In this document: positions 9,278 to 17,622 of the stretch, in pieces
Layout: every line of letters starts with the position of its first letter
Numbering within the stretch: position 1 is the stretch's first letter
Origin: Imperialibacter roseus
GTDB taxonomy: Bacteria > Bacteroidota > Bacteroidia > Cytophagales > Cyclobacteriaceae
DNA length: 64,000 nt
Assembly: GCF_032999765.1 (NCBI RefSeq)
Contig: NZ_CP136051.1
Coordinates: 2,828,417-2,892,416, forward strand
Direction: 5' to 3'
Made by a program: the position numbers and the translations under genes
The notes under the pieces: generated by a model
The model's database searches: none
Seen by the model: only the letters and a program-made list of their open reading frames with translations
What the model was told of the DNA's origin: nothing

Positions 9278-11656
9278 ATGAAATACCTACTGCTACTTCC
9301 GTTATGCGTTCTTGGTCTGGCCAAAGCCAGTGCACAAGACGATTCACCGGAAAAGCTTGTTCCCGAATTCATTCACCTGACAACGGACAAGCCTTTCTAT
9401 TTCGAAGAAGAAAGACTGATTTTTCAGGCTGTTGCATTGAGCAACAAAACGTTCAAGGTGGTGAAAAGAAATGACGTCATCTATTCGGAACTATTGAACG
9501 CCAGGGGAGAAACGATAGGATCGGCCAGGTTCTTGTGGGTAAATGGCGTTGCCAGCGGAGAATTTCGGCTGCCTCTCCTATTCGATGAACAAGCGATACA
9601 CTACCTCCATGTGTTTACTCCTGCCCTTCTTAACAATACCGAATGGGTGGAAGCCTCTATCCCCATCAGCACTTATCAAATACCCTCGTCGGCCATTGAA
9701 GAAAACTCAATAGCCCAATTGGCTACAAAAGAGGAGCCCGGTTTGGTTATTTCTCCTGACAACGGAAGAATATACTCTCATCTCCCCAACCAGGTCTTTT
9801 TCAGAGTGACGAATCCAGAGCCAGGGATAGCGTATAAGCTTACTGTTGAAAGGGACAACGGCTCCAAAGACACCGTCTCTACAGTTGGCGAATTGATGGG
9901 GGATTTCATAGTCCATCCAACTACTAACAAGCCCATTACCTTGCAATTGTGGGACAATGCAACCGTGGTTGCTTCCACAACTATACAACCAGAAGAAACC
10001 CCTGGTATCACCCTTGAGGTGGCAACCGACAGTGCTAAAAATCTTGAGCTAAAAATCTACAGCACCTTCGACCTATCCAAGAAAGTAGAATTGGAAATCA
10101 GGCAGGGCGACCTGCTCGCTTTCAAAAGAATAGTGAGTATTAACCAGCCCATAATGACAATGCTTGTGCCTGCCAGTGCTTCAGAGAGAACTGCAGCTTA
10201 TTCAATCATTGTTCGGGACGAGGCAAAGAAATTGTTACTCGAAAGGTTTGTCTTTGTTGAGGATCCAATTGAGCAGCAACTAAAATGGATCAACCAGCGG
10301 AGTAAGCTGCCATCAGGAAGCACCCCTAACCTGCTGTTTGTGGTCAATGTGGATAGTATCGATTTTTCGGAGGCCTATCTTTCAGTCAAACTGGTGGATG
10401 AAAGGCTTCCTACGCTAAACGGCAACAACCTGAAAACTGCCGGACAAACCTATGCCAGCTATCAGCTAAAAAGAGCCGGGATATTTTCGGACGATGTTCC
10501 GCTGGCGTTTGATGACTTGGCTGCCAGTCAAAAAGAGGCCTGGGTTCAGACCAACCGCAGCAAGGTCACCATCAAACCTCCGGTTCTGGTGTCAGACTCG
10601 ATACAGCTGGCGCCTGACCCATTCCAGAAAGGTTTTAGAATAACGGGCAGAATAACTTTTAAAGAAACCGGAGAGCCTTTACAATACTGTCCACTGGCCC
10701 TGGCTAACACCAGCGACTTTTCGCTATTCCGGTTTGCCAAAACGACGAAAGACGGGTTCTTCAAGTTTGAAAACCTTACGTTCGAGGGTGAAAACGAGCT
10801 CTTTCTGGCTCTCCAGAGATACTATGATCATGATGTGGATATTGTGATTGACCAGCCCGTGTTTCCCCAGTTTAAAAGGTCAGTTGCAAGTCCCCCCAAG
10901 ATCGCTTCACGTAACAAAACGGCTTTGCTAAACGAAGCGCTGGAGAGAAGCATTATCGACAGCGTGTACACTGGCACATCCGATGTCGTAAAAGTTTTCC
11001 AGGAGAACAATTTCATCAGCAAAATTGCCGGATTCTTCCTCGAACCAACGGAAGTAATCGACCCTCTCGTATATGTGCCCTTCAACGAAATGAAGGATGT
11101 TTTCAAAGAGATTTTGCCCAGTGCCTATTTACGGTTCAAGAAAGGGAAGCCGCTGATACGCATGGTGCACAACACTATTCAGCTACCTTCAAATGCAGTT
11201 GTTACCGGATTAATGGACGTTCCTGCGCTGGTCATTGTTGACGGAGTACCCATTTTCAATCAAGCTGAAGTATTAAGTATTAATCCTGCCCTTGTCACCA
11301 AGTATGAATTGTATCACGGTCTCTTCACTCTTGGTCACGAAGTGTACCTGGGGCTTGTTCACATAGTGACCAATGTCGACTACCTGAACCAAAAAGAAAT
11401 CAAAGGGCTTCACAAATTCAAGTACACGGGCGTTAATGCTTCGAACCCCATCGCCATTGGCCCAACAGGAGAAGCCAACAGTCCTTACCTTTCGCCCGTG
11501 GGTTTTTGGGTCACCAATATAAACCCCGACGACAAGGGAGTGGTGCAGTTGCCTATTCGGCTAACCAGTGTGCCTGGCGACTATTGGCTAATGTTGGAAG
11601 TTGTGACACCCAACGGAAAAGGCATGGTGGAAAAATGGCCGTTGCAAATTGAATAG
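9278..11656 (+). CDS. large secreted protein with macroglobulin-like N-terminus and TonB-plug-like C-terminal segment
   Basis: The 792-residue protein has a signal peptide (cleavage near KASAQ). Its N-terminal part (LTTDKPFYFEEE and RGETIGS) resembles the MG2/bacterial alpha-2-macroglobulin-type domains of secreted Bacteroidota proteins. A carboxypeptidase-regulatory-like segment follows at about 465-530. Around residue 654 the motif IVDGVPIF, then INPALVTKYEL and HIVTNV at about 700, mirrors a TonB plug, but no beta-barrel follows. It starts two bases after the third DUF4249 gene and ends the operon, before a hairpin terminator. It probably works outside the cell with the receptor and the DUF4249 lipoproteins. 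The exact role is unknown. Confidence 0.8.
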   Translation: MKYLLLLPLCVLGLAKASAQDDSPEKLVPEFIHLTTDKPFYFEEERLIFQAVALSNKTFKVVKRNDVIYSELLNARGETIGSARFLWVNGVASGEFRLPLLFDEQAIHYLHVFTPALLNNTEWVEASIPISTYQIPSSAIEENSIAQLATKEEPGLVISPDNGRIYSHLPNQVFFRVTNPEPGIAYKLTVERDNGSKDTVSTVGELMGDFIVHPTTNKPITLQLWDNATVVASTTIQPEETPGITLEVATDSAKNLELKIYSTFDLSKKVELEIRQGDLLAFKRIVSINQPIMTMLVPASASERTAAYSIIVRDEAKKLLLERFVFVEDPIEQQLKWINQRSKLPSGSTPNLLFVVNVDSIDFSEAYLSVKLVDERLPTLNGNNLKTAGQTYASYQLKRAGIFSDDVPLAFDDLAASQKEAWVQTNRSKVTIKPPVLVSDSIQLAPDPFQKGFRITGRITFKETGEPLQYCPLALANTSDFSLFRFAKTTKDGFFKFENLTFEGENELFLALQRYYDHDVDIVIDQPVFPQFKRSVASPPKIASRNKTALLNEALERSIIDSVYTGTSDVVKVFQENNFISKIAGFFLEPTEVIDPLVYVPFNEMKDVFKEILPSAYLRFKKGKPLIRMVHNTIQLPSNAVVTGLMDVPALVIVDGVPIFNQAEVLSINPALVTKYELYHGLFTLGHEVYLGLVHIVTNVDYLNQKEIKGLHKFKYTGVNASNPIAIGPTGEANSPYLSPVGFWVTNINPDDKGVVQLPIRLTSVPGDYWLMLEVVTPNGKGMVEKWPLQIE

Positions 11657-11690
11657 TGCCAAAGTTGGATAGCTGCTGGCTACGCCAATA

Positions 11691-11722
11691 AAAAAGCAGG
11701 CCATCAATGACGGCCTGCTTTC
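11691..11722. terminator. bidirectional hairpin terminator
   Basis: The stem AAGCAGGCC (11694-11702) pairs with GGCCTGCTT (11712-11720) around a 9-nt loop. An A-run lies on the left and becomes a T-run for the minus strand; a short T-run lies on the right. It sits between the convergent large secreted-protein gene and hsp20, and can serve both. Confidence 0.8.
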
Positions 11723-11744
11723 CATTCAATTATGTCAATAATAT

Positions 11745-12200
11745 TTAAGCAATCGCAATTTGCCTTACAGGCTTTGGTTTGGCTTCCTCACGCTTAGGTA
11801 TACTAACATGAAGTATGCCATTTTCGTAAGTTGCTCCAATTTTTTCTGCATTTACCACATTTTCAGGAAGCGTGAAGCTTCTTTTGAATGAGCTGTAGCC
11901 GAATTCCCTTCTTGTGTAGCGACCCTTTTCGTCCTTTTGCTCATTTTTTGTCTCTTTTTCAGATGAAATCGTCAACAGGTTGTTGTTAACCTCAACATGA
12001 AAATCTTTCTTGTTGAAGCCCGGCGCAGCCACTTCCACATCAAAACCTTCTTCGGTTTCCTTCACATTCACGGCAGGTACACTTGCACCTGGAGAATTTA
12101 CCAGTCCATTTTCAAAATCGAACAAATCCCTTCCTAAGAAGCTGTCAAACACGCTTGGAAACTCTGGGAACAAATTGGGGTTTCTTCTAATTAGTTTCAT
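11745..12200 (-). CDS. Hsp20/alpha-crystallin small heat-shock protein
   Basis: This ATP-independent chaperone holds unfolding proteins in oligomers. The 151-residue protein has a short N-terminal arm, a central alpha-crystallin domain (about 45-140) with VEVAAPGFNKKDF and YGSFKRSF-type strands, the conserved GILHVSIPK strand near the end, and a short C-terminal tail with a PVRQIAIA-type extension. Its long 5' region holds two 23-bp palindromes and probably carries stress control. A shared hairpin terminator lies downstream. Confidence 0.95.
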   Translation of the reverse strand: MKLIRRNPNLFPEFPSVFDSFLGRDLFDFENGLVNSPGASVPAVNVKETEEGFDVEVAAPGFNKKDFHVEVNNNLLTISSEKETKNEQKDEKGRYTRREFGYSSFKRSFTLPENVVNAEKIGATYENGILHVSIPKREEAKPKPVRQIAIA

Positions 12201-12286
12201 ATCTCTCTAAAGTTTTTAGTTGAACATCTATGACACCAACTATACAAGAGGAATGCCAACGCAGAAAAAGGCGAAAAAACGAATAA

Positions 12287-12309
12287 AATCAAGACATAAT
12301 GTCTTGATT
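12287..12309. promoter_or_regulatory. perfect 23-bp palindrome upstream of hsp20 (operator candidate 1)
   Basis: The arms AATCAAGACAT and ATGTCTTGATT flank one central base. The core is GACA-n3-TGTC. It lies about 87-110 bases upstream of the hsp20 start and 41 bp (centre to centre) from a second site with the same core. It is not followed by a T-run, so a protein-binding site is likelier than a terminator. Confidence 0.6.
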
Positions 12310-12327
12310 ACAGATGATTTTAAGTAA

Positions 12328-12350
12328 AATAATGACAAAATGTCTTTATT
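12328..12350. promoter_or_regulatory. imperfect 23-bp palindrome upstream of hsp20 (operator candidate 2)
   Basis: The arms AATAA-t-GACA and TGTC-t-TTATT flank a 3-nt centre, with one mismatched pair. The GACA-n3-TGTC core and the length equal those of candidate 1. A further TGACA half-site follows at 12356-12360. The spacing of about four helical turns suggests that dimers bind on the same face. Confidence 0.55.
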
Positions 12351-12439
12351 AACAATGACAATAATTTCCTCGAGCTATCAATCCGAGGCTGCAGGGTTCA
12401 AAAAATCAGTTTTAGGAATACTAAAAAAAACGCACTCAA

Positions 12440-12470
12440 CAAAAAAGCCCTCTTCTTTCGAAAAGGGCTA
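12440..12470 (-). terminator. rho-independent terminator of glnS
   Basis: Read on the minus strand, AGCCCT and AGGGCT pair around a 12-nt loop and a run of six T follows. It lies 26 bases past the glnS stop codon. Confidence 0.8.
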
Positions 12471-12494
12471 GTTACAATTGTTTCGCTTACACGC

Positions 12495-14198
12495 CTAACT
12501 ACCTGCCTGCTGAATCTTGGCCCAATCGTCTTTGAGCGTTACGGTTCGATTGAACACCAGTTTGTCAGCCGTTGAGTATTTGGTGTCAACTGTAAAATAT
12601 CCTTGTCTCTCAAATTGGTAACCAACACCTGCTTCAGCCTTAGCGAGCGATGGCTCCAGCGCAGCAGCGTCAATGATCTCAAGAGAGCCCGGGTTGATGT
12701 TCTTTTTCCAGTCCTCTCCCTCTTCTACGTCCGAAGGATCTTCCACATTGAACAATCGGTCGTAAAGGCGCACCTCTGTTTTGTAGGCATGCCTGGCAGA
12801 AACCCAACTGAGGGTGCTTTTCACCTTCTTACCAGTTTGGTCTTCGCCACTTTTGGTTAGTGGATCGTAGGTACAATAAACTTCGAGAATCTCTCCGGTA
12901 GCAGGGTCTTTCTTAAAATCAACACACTCGATGATATACGCATACTTCAGCCTCACTTCCCGACCGGGCCCCATCCTGAAGAATTTCTTCGGTGGGTCTT
13001 CCATAAAGTCCGACTGCTCTATATAAATCTCTCTTGAAAAAGGAAGCTTCCTGGTGCCGCCTTCCGGATCCTCGGGGTTGTTGGTGGCATCCATTAATTC
13101 TTCTTTGTTCTCAGGATAATTAGTGATAATCACCTTCAACGGCTTCAAAACCCCCATTTTCCTTGGAGCGATTTTGTTAAGGTCTTCCCGTACACTCCAT
13201 TCAAGCAGGCCAACATCAATGATATTATCTCTTTTGGCCACGCCAATCCTGTCAGCAAAGGTGCGAATAGACGAAGGCGTATACCCCCTTCGTCTCAAGC
13301 CCGATATCGTTGGAAGCCGGGGATCGTTCCATCCGTCGACGTGCTTCTCCTCCACCAGTTCAAGCAGCTTGCGCTTGCTCATCACTGTATAATTGAGATT
13401 AAGCCTGGCAAACTCGATCTGTTGAGGGTGGTACACACCCAATTCATCAATGAACCAGTCGTACAACGGTCTGTGTACCTCAAACTCAAGCGTGCACAAG
13501 GAATGTGTGATGCCCTCAATGCTGTCCGAAAGGCCATGCGCAAAGTCGTACATGGGGTAGATATGCCATTTGTCGCCAGTGCGGTGGTGGTGGGCATGTT
13601 TGATGCGGTACATAGATGGGTCACGCATGTGCATGTTTGGATGCGCCATGTCTATTTTTGCCCTAACGACATGCGCACCATCAGGAAACTCACCCTTGCG
13701 CATCCTCTCAAACAAGTCCAGATTTTCTTCGACCGATCTTTCTCTGAACGGGCTGTTCTTGCCAGCTTTTGTAGGAGTTCCTTTATAGTTTTTAGCGAAA
13801 TCCTCCGAAGAAAGGCTATCCACATAAGCTTTGCCTTTCTTTATCAGCTGCTGTGCGTATTCGTAAAGTTGATCAAAGTAGTCGGAAGCATGATAACGCC
13901 TTTCTTCCCAATCGAATCCAAGCCACTTTACGTCCTCCATGATGGAGTTTACATATTCATCGCTTTCCTTCGTCGGATTGGTATCATCAAACCTTAGGTT
14001 ACAAAGCCCATTGTATTTCTTGGCAGTTCCAAAATTGAGGCAAATTGACTTGGCATGGCCAATATGCAGGTAACCATTGGGCTCGGGAGGAAAACGAGTG
14101 TGTACCTTACCGGCAAACTTTCCCGTTTTGTTATCATCCTCAATGATTTGATGAATAAAGTTGATCAATTCTTTCTTTTCTTCCGTGTTTTCAGCCAT
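12495..14198 (-). CDS. glnS: glutaminyl-tRNA synthetase
   Basis: GlnRS charges tRNA-Gln directly. The class I signature is present as [15 protein letters not shown] near residue 40 and the KMSKS-type loop as VMSKRKLL near residue 275. The tRNA-binding beta-barrels fill the C-terminal half. At 567 residues it matches bacterial enzymes of about 550 residues that lack the extra YqeY tail. It has an ATG start and its own terminator downstream. Long frames antisense to it are shadows. Confidence 0.97.
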   Translation of the reverse strand: MAENTEEKKELINFIHQIIEDDNKTGKFAGKVHTRFPPEPNGYLHIGHAKSICLNFGTAKKYNGLCNLRFDDTNPTKESDEYVNSIMEDVKWLGFDWEERRYHASDYFDQLYEYAQQLIKKGKAYVDSLSSEDFAKNYKGTPTKAGKNSPFRERSVEENLDLFERMRKGEFPDGAHVVRAKIDMAHPNMHMRDPSMYRIKHAHHHRTGDKWHIYPMYDFAHGLSDSIEGITHSLCTLEFEVHRPLYDWFIDELGVYHPQQIEFARLNLNYTVMSKRKLLELVEEKHVDGWNDPRLPTISGLRRRGYTPSSIRTFADRIGVAKRDNIIDVGLLEWSVREDLNKIAPRKMGVLKPLKVIITNYPENKEELMDATNNPEDPEGGTRKLPFSREIYIEQSDFMEDPPKKFFRMGPGREVRLKYAYIIECVDFKKDPATGEILEVYCTYDPLTKSGEDQTGKKVKSTLSWVSARHAYKTEVRLYDRLFNVEDPSDVEEGEDWKKNINPGSLEIIDAAALEPSLAKAEAGVGYQFERQGYFTVDTKYSTADKLVFNRTVTLKDDWAKIQQAGS

Positions 14199-14279
14199 GA
14201 GCCCAACCTGTGTTTTAAAAGCTGCAAATTAAAGCAATATTCTGCAACCAAGGTAATTTGCGCTGACTAAGATGCTATA

Positions 14280-14334
14280 GAAAAAGAAAAGCCTGAAGCC
14301 GTTTGGCGACTGCCTGCACAAGACAGCTTCAGGC
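14280..14334 (-). terminator. terminator of the heme-type TonB receptor gene
   Basis: GCCTGAAGC (14291-14299) pairs with GCTTCAGGC (14326-14334) around a 26-nt loop. On the minus strand a T-rich run (TTTTCTTTTTC) follows at 14290-14280. It begins 15 bases after the receptor stop codon. Confidence 0.75.
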
Positions 14335-14349
14335 GAACCACTGGAGGAC

Positions 14350-16755
14350 TTAAAAACTTGTCCTGAGTGAAATAATAAAATTCCTCCCTGCACCAGCCAT
14401 TCCTGACGAATAGGGCTTATAGCGTTGGTCGGTCAGGTTTTCGATACCACCGGAAATGATAATATCATCGGATATTTTCTGGCTCACTTTAAAGTTAAGT
14501 GTATACCACGATGGTGAATAAGTGTTTCCTTCCTTATCTGCCGCATAAATCTCCGTCTTTCCTTTTTCCTCCTCAGGCATGTCGGCAAAGCCTACACCCC
14601 CACTGTATTGAGCGTAAAAGTCCAGTTTCAGGTTTTTCACACCATACATAAAATGGCTGACGCCAAAAGCCGGCGCAGCATGCCTGGAGGGGCTTTTCGA
14701 TCCATCATCCAACTCCTCTTCTCCAACTTGCACATTGTAGCGGGACGACACAGTGAAACCCTCAGGCAATTTAACTTCAAGGCCCGCCTGAAAACCATAA
14801 ACGGTGGCTCTGGCAGCATTTTGAATGGCTTGCACCTGGCTCAGCTCGCCGTCGTATACGATGCTGTCGAGACCATTTAGCGTAAAGTCCCGGCGCACGA
14901 GGGCATTCGAAAGCACTGTGTAGAAGGCAGTAGCATCCAACTTGAGGAAGTCACCAAATACCTTTGCCACACCCACCTCAGCATTGTAAGCATACTCTGC
15001 TTCAAGATCAGGGTTGGGCACTACCACCGCCCCTGGCTCTGAGTCGAACACCTTGCCAACGTCATCCACATTCGGGGAACGGAAGCCAGTGGAAAGGTTG
15101 GCACTGATTGACAGCTTCTCACCTGGCGTCAGCACCACGCCGACACTTCCGGTCAAGGCACCATTGTTCAAGTCAGCCGTTGAAAACGGAAATGGGTAAA
15201 ATGAACTATCGAACGTAGCATTCAGTCCAAAGCTATTGAAGCGGGCACCAGCTTGCACAAGGAGCAGGTCACTCAATCGATTCTGGTAAGTGGCATAAGC
15301 CGCATACGACGACCAATCGGACTGTGGGTACCTTGCAGGGCCAACGGCTTTCTCTCCAGTCGAAATATTCTCGTCCATTCCTTCAGAGTCCACTTTGTCG
15401 TAAATCATCTCCAGGCCATAAAAGAGTTTTTGTCCGGCTAAGAGCGATTTGGAAAAATCGAGATTGGCAGAATAGGCGTTTACCTTTTCAATACGGATGG
15501 CCCGAGTTGAGCCATTAATATCCCGGTCAATCCGGCTTTCTTCAAAAAACTGATGCGCCAACCTAAGTGTGACCTGGTCAAATAACCCCGTATTGGTGGT
15601 ATAGGAGGTAGTCAGGTTGTTCATCATCCACTTCTGCGGGCCGTACGACCATTCCCCGTACCTGGGCAGTCCCTTTTTATAACGGATATGCCTGTCGTAA
15701 CGGGCGTAGTCAGAAGTTTCAGAGTAGTGAAATGCGTAAACCACGTCCCACCTTTTGTTAGGAGCAAAACGCAGCTTCTGCATCATGTTGGTTTGCTGGT
15801 AGCCGCTTGGCCGCTGCACAAGTGGATTATCGTTGGTCACTACCCGGTCCACACTATCGATTCGCTGCACATAAAAAGGCCTGAGGTAGTCGTCGGGCCC
15901 CTTGGTACCCATTCGCAGGTCGCCGTAGTCATTGTAAGAAAAGCTGGTCACCGACGACCACTTCTTCCATCCGACATTGAAGTCCAAATGCGCCGTCTTT
16001 TCACCGTTGGCAGATGAAAACCGGGTGGCAGCACTTCCTTTAGCAAGCGTTTCCTCGTTAAGGCTAAGGTGTGGTGTGAGCGTTGTGAAACTCATCACAC
16101 CACCAATGGCGTCACTTCCATAAATAACAGACCCGGGGCCAAAGAATACCTCAGTATTTTCAGTGGCAAAAGGATCCAGCGAAATAACGTTTTGCAAGTT
16201 TCCACCTCTGAAAATGGCGGTATTCATGCGTACGCCATCCACTGTGAGCAAAAGCCTGTTGGTGGCAAAACCCCGGATCATAGGGCTTCCTCCACCCTGC
16301 TGGCTTTTTTGGATAAAAACCTGGCCAGAGGCTCCAAGCAAGTCCGCTGCAGTTTGCGGATTGAGCAGGGCAGCATCCTTGGGCGTAATAGTAGCAATGT
16401 GCACAGGCACATCCCTTGTCGACTGGCTCCATTTGCTGGCAGAAACCACAACCTGATCCAGCGAAATATTGGAAGGCTCCATCACCAAAACCCGATCACC
16501 AGCCGCCAGCTCAGCATAAGAGCTAACAATCCGATTGTAGCCTACCAGCCTGACTTCTATTTTATCAGCTCCCTCAAACTCAGAAATGTCGACCATTCCT
16601 GACGAATTGGTCATGGCGGTAGCCCTTGGCGCTTCACTGTAGAGTGTCACCAACTCTAAAGGTTCATTATTCTCTTTGTCTTTTATTGTTAAAATCTGCG
16701 CATAGCTCACCAGCACCAGGCTTGTGAGCAGGCATGACAGTATCAGTCTTCTCAT
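14350..16755 (-). CDS. TonB-dependent receptor, hemoglobin/transferrin/lactoferrin-type family
   Basis: The 801-residue outer-membrane receptor has a signal peptide (end near SYAQ), a short carboxypeptidase-like domain (about 20-95), and a plug with VVVSASKW, then GGGSPMIRGF, LLTVDGVRMN and VIYGSDAIGGVMSF. The barrel ends with the aromatic FIISLRTSF. The plug motifs match the family of receptors for heme, hemoglobin or related iron sources. The true ligand cannot be read from sequence. Upstream on the same strand, 86 bases away, lies a small anchored protein that may be cotranscribed. A terminator follows. Confidence 0.9.
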   Translation of the reverse strand: MRRLILSCLLTSLVLVSYAQILTIKDKENNEPLELVTLYSEAPRATAMTNSSGMVDISEFEGADKIEVRLVGYNRIVSSYAELAAGDRVLVMEPSNISLDQVVVSASKWSQSTRDVPVHIATITPKDAALLNPQTAADLLGASGQVFIQKSQQGGGSPMIRGFATNRLLLTVDGVRMNTAIFRGGNLQNVISLDPFATENTEVFFGPGSVIYGSDAIGGVMSFTTLTPHLSLNEETLAKGSAATRFSSANGEKTAHLDFNVGWKKWSSVTSFSYNDYGDLRMGTKGPDDYLRPFYVQRIDSVDRVVTNDNPLVQRPSGYQQTNMMQKLRFAPNKRWDVVYAFHYSETSDYARYDRHIRYKKGLPRYGEWSYGPQKWMMNNLTTSYTTNTGLFDQVTLRLAHQFFEESRIDRDINGSTRAIRIEKVNAYSANLDFSKSLLAGQKLFYGLEMIYDKVDSEGMDENISTGEKAVGPARYPQSDWSSYAAYATYQNRLSDLLLVQAGARFNSFGLNATFDSSFYPFPFSTADLNNGALTGSVGVVLTPGEKLSISANLSTGFRSPNVDDVGKVFDSEPGAVVVPNPDLEAEYAYNAEVGVAKVFGDFLKLDATAFYTVLSNALVRRDFTLNGLDSIVYDGELSQVQAIQNAARATVYGFQAGLEVKLPEGFTVSSRYNVQVGEEELDDGSKSPSRHAAPAFGVSHFMYGVKNLKLDFYAQYSGGVGFADMPEEEKGKTEIYAADKEGNTYSPSWYTLNFKVSQKISDDIIISGGIENLTDQRYKPYSSGMAGAGRNFIISLRTSF

Positions 16756-16841
16756 ATTATGATAGTCAGTTTAATCGAAATACAAATAAGCGCTGGCACC
16801 AATTCTTCAGAAGAGGCCAGGCCTTGACTAAAATGCAGAAA

Positions 16842-17372
16842 TCAAACTGATTTGGGTGGTGGGCTCGGAGTGCTTGCGTATTTTGAGCTGTAAAATAGAT
16901 GGATTGGCTCGTATTTTCCAGGTTGGCGCAGCTGGCCAAGTGCTGACCAGCTAAATTGATCCAGTTTGTAGGGCGTTTTAATCACCTGAACAAGGTGACT
17001 GGCTGCATTGTCATCCTGAAAATCGTGTGTCAATTCTTCAAACAGTATCCCCTCAAAGACGTCGGTAATAAAAGTTTCTTCTTTGTCCCAATAGCAGGTG
17101 TAGTAAACCGAATCAGGCAACTCCTGCACGGAGATAATATCATAGAATTGCCCTTTGTAGCGAAACTCTTTGCTGTGCTCCCAAACAAGCTCCTTTTCAG
17201 CCTCTTGTTTGGATAGCTTAAGCACCGTTTGTTCTGACTCGCCCAGTCCCTCAAAAATTCTCTCGATCACATCGGCCTGAATATTCATCCTGCTCCAATA
17301 GAAAATTGAGTAGTTCAGCCAGAAGGGAGCTGAAATACAAAGAAGAAGAAATATGGCCAGTAACCTTTTCAA
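16842..17372 (-). CDS. hypothetical secreted or membrane-anchored protein next to the heme-type receptor
   Basis: The 176-residue protein has an N-terminal signal anchor (hydrophobic residues 3-25). The rest is predicted to lie outside the cytoplasm, with many aromatic and acidic residues and a proline/serine-rich end. I do not recognise a family. It precedes the TonB receptor on the same strand with an 86-bp gap and no hairpin between them, so the two may form an operon. It is divergent from the SusC gene across 250 bp. A role in iron or heme handling would be guesswork from position only. Confidence 0.6.
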   Translation of the reverse strand: MKRLLAIFLLLCISAPFWLNYSIFYWSRMNIQADVIERIFEGLGESEQTVLKLSKQEAEKELVWEHSKEFRYKGQFYDIISVQELPDSVYYTCYWDKEETFITDVFEGILFEELTHDFQDDNAASHLVQVIKTPYKLDQFSWSALGQLRQPGKYEPIHLFYSSKYASTPSPPPKSV

Positions 17373-17622
17373 TATACAGTGTGCGAATTCCCGTTCGGCC
17401 GGAGCGCCAACGGTGATGCAGGCAATGTAATTGGGTTTACTATCAAATCAAATACACATTATTTCAAGTGCTTTGCTTGATTATCAAAGGTAAAATTGAG
17501 TTTATTGAATGAGGGTTTGAATACCCAAGAATGTTTTATGCCATTATAGAGGAAACTCTAAAACTTATTTAATTTCGAGGGGTTTGTACTTTGGTCCTGG
17601 TTTTACACCTGTTAAGCATTGA

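Noticed and set aside
13341-13997. 218-residue open frame on the plus strand
   Set aside because: It is antisense to glnS, has no recognisable motifs, and glnS is certain.
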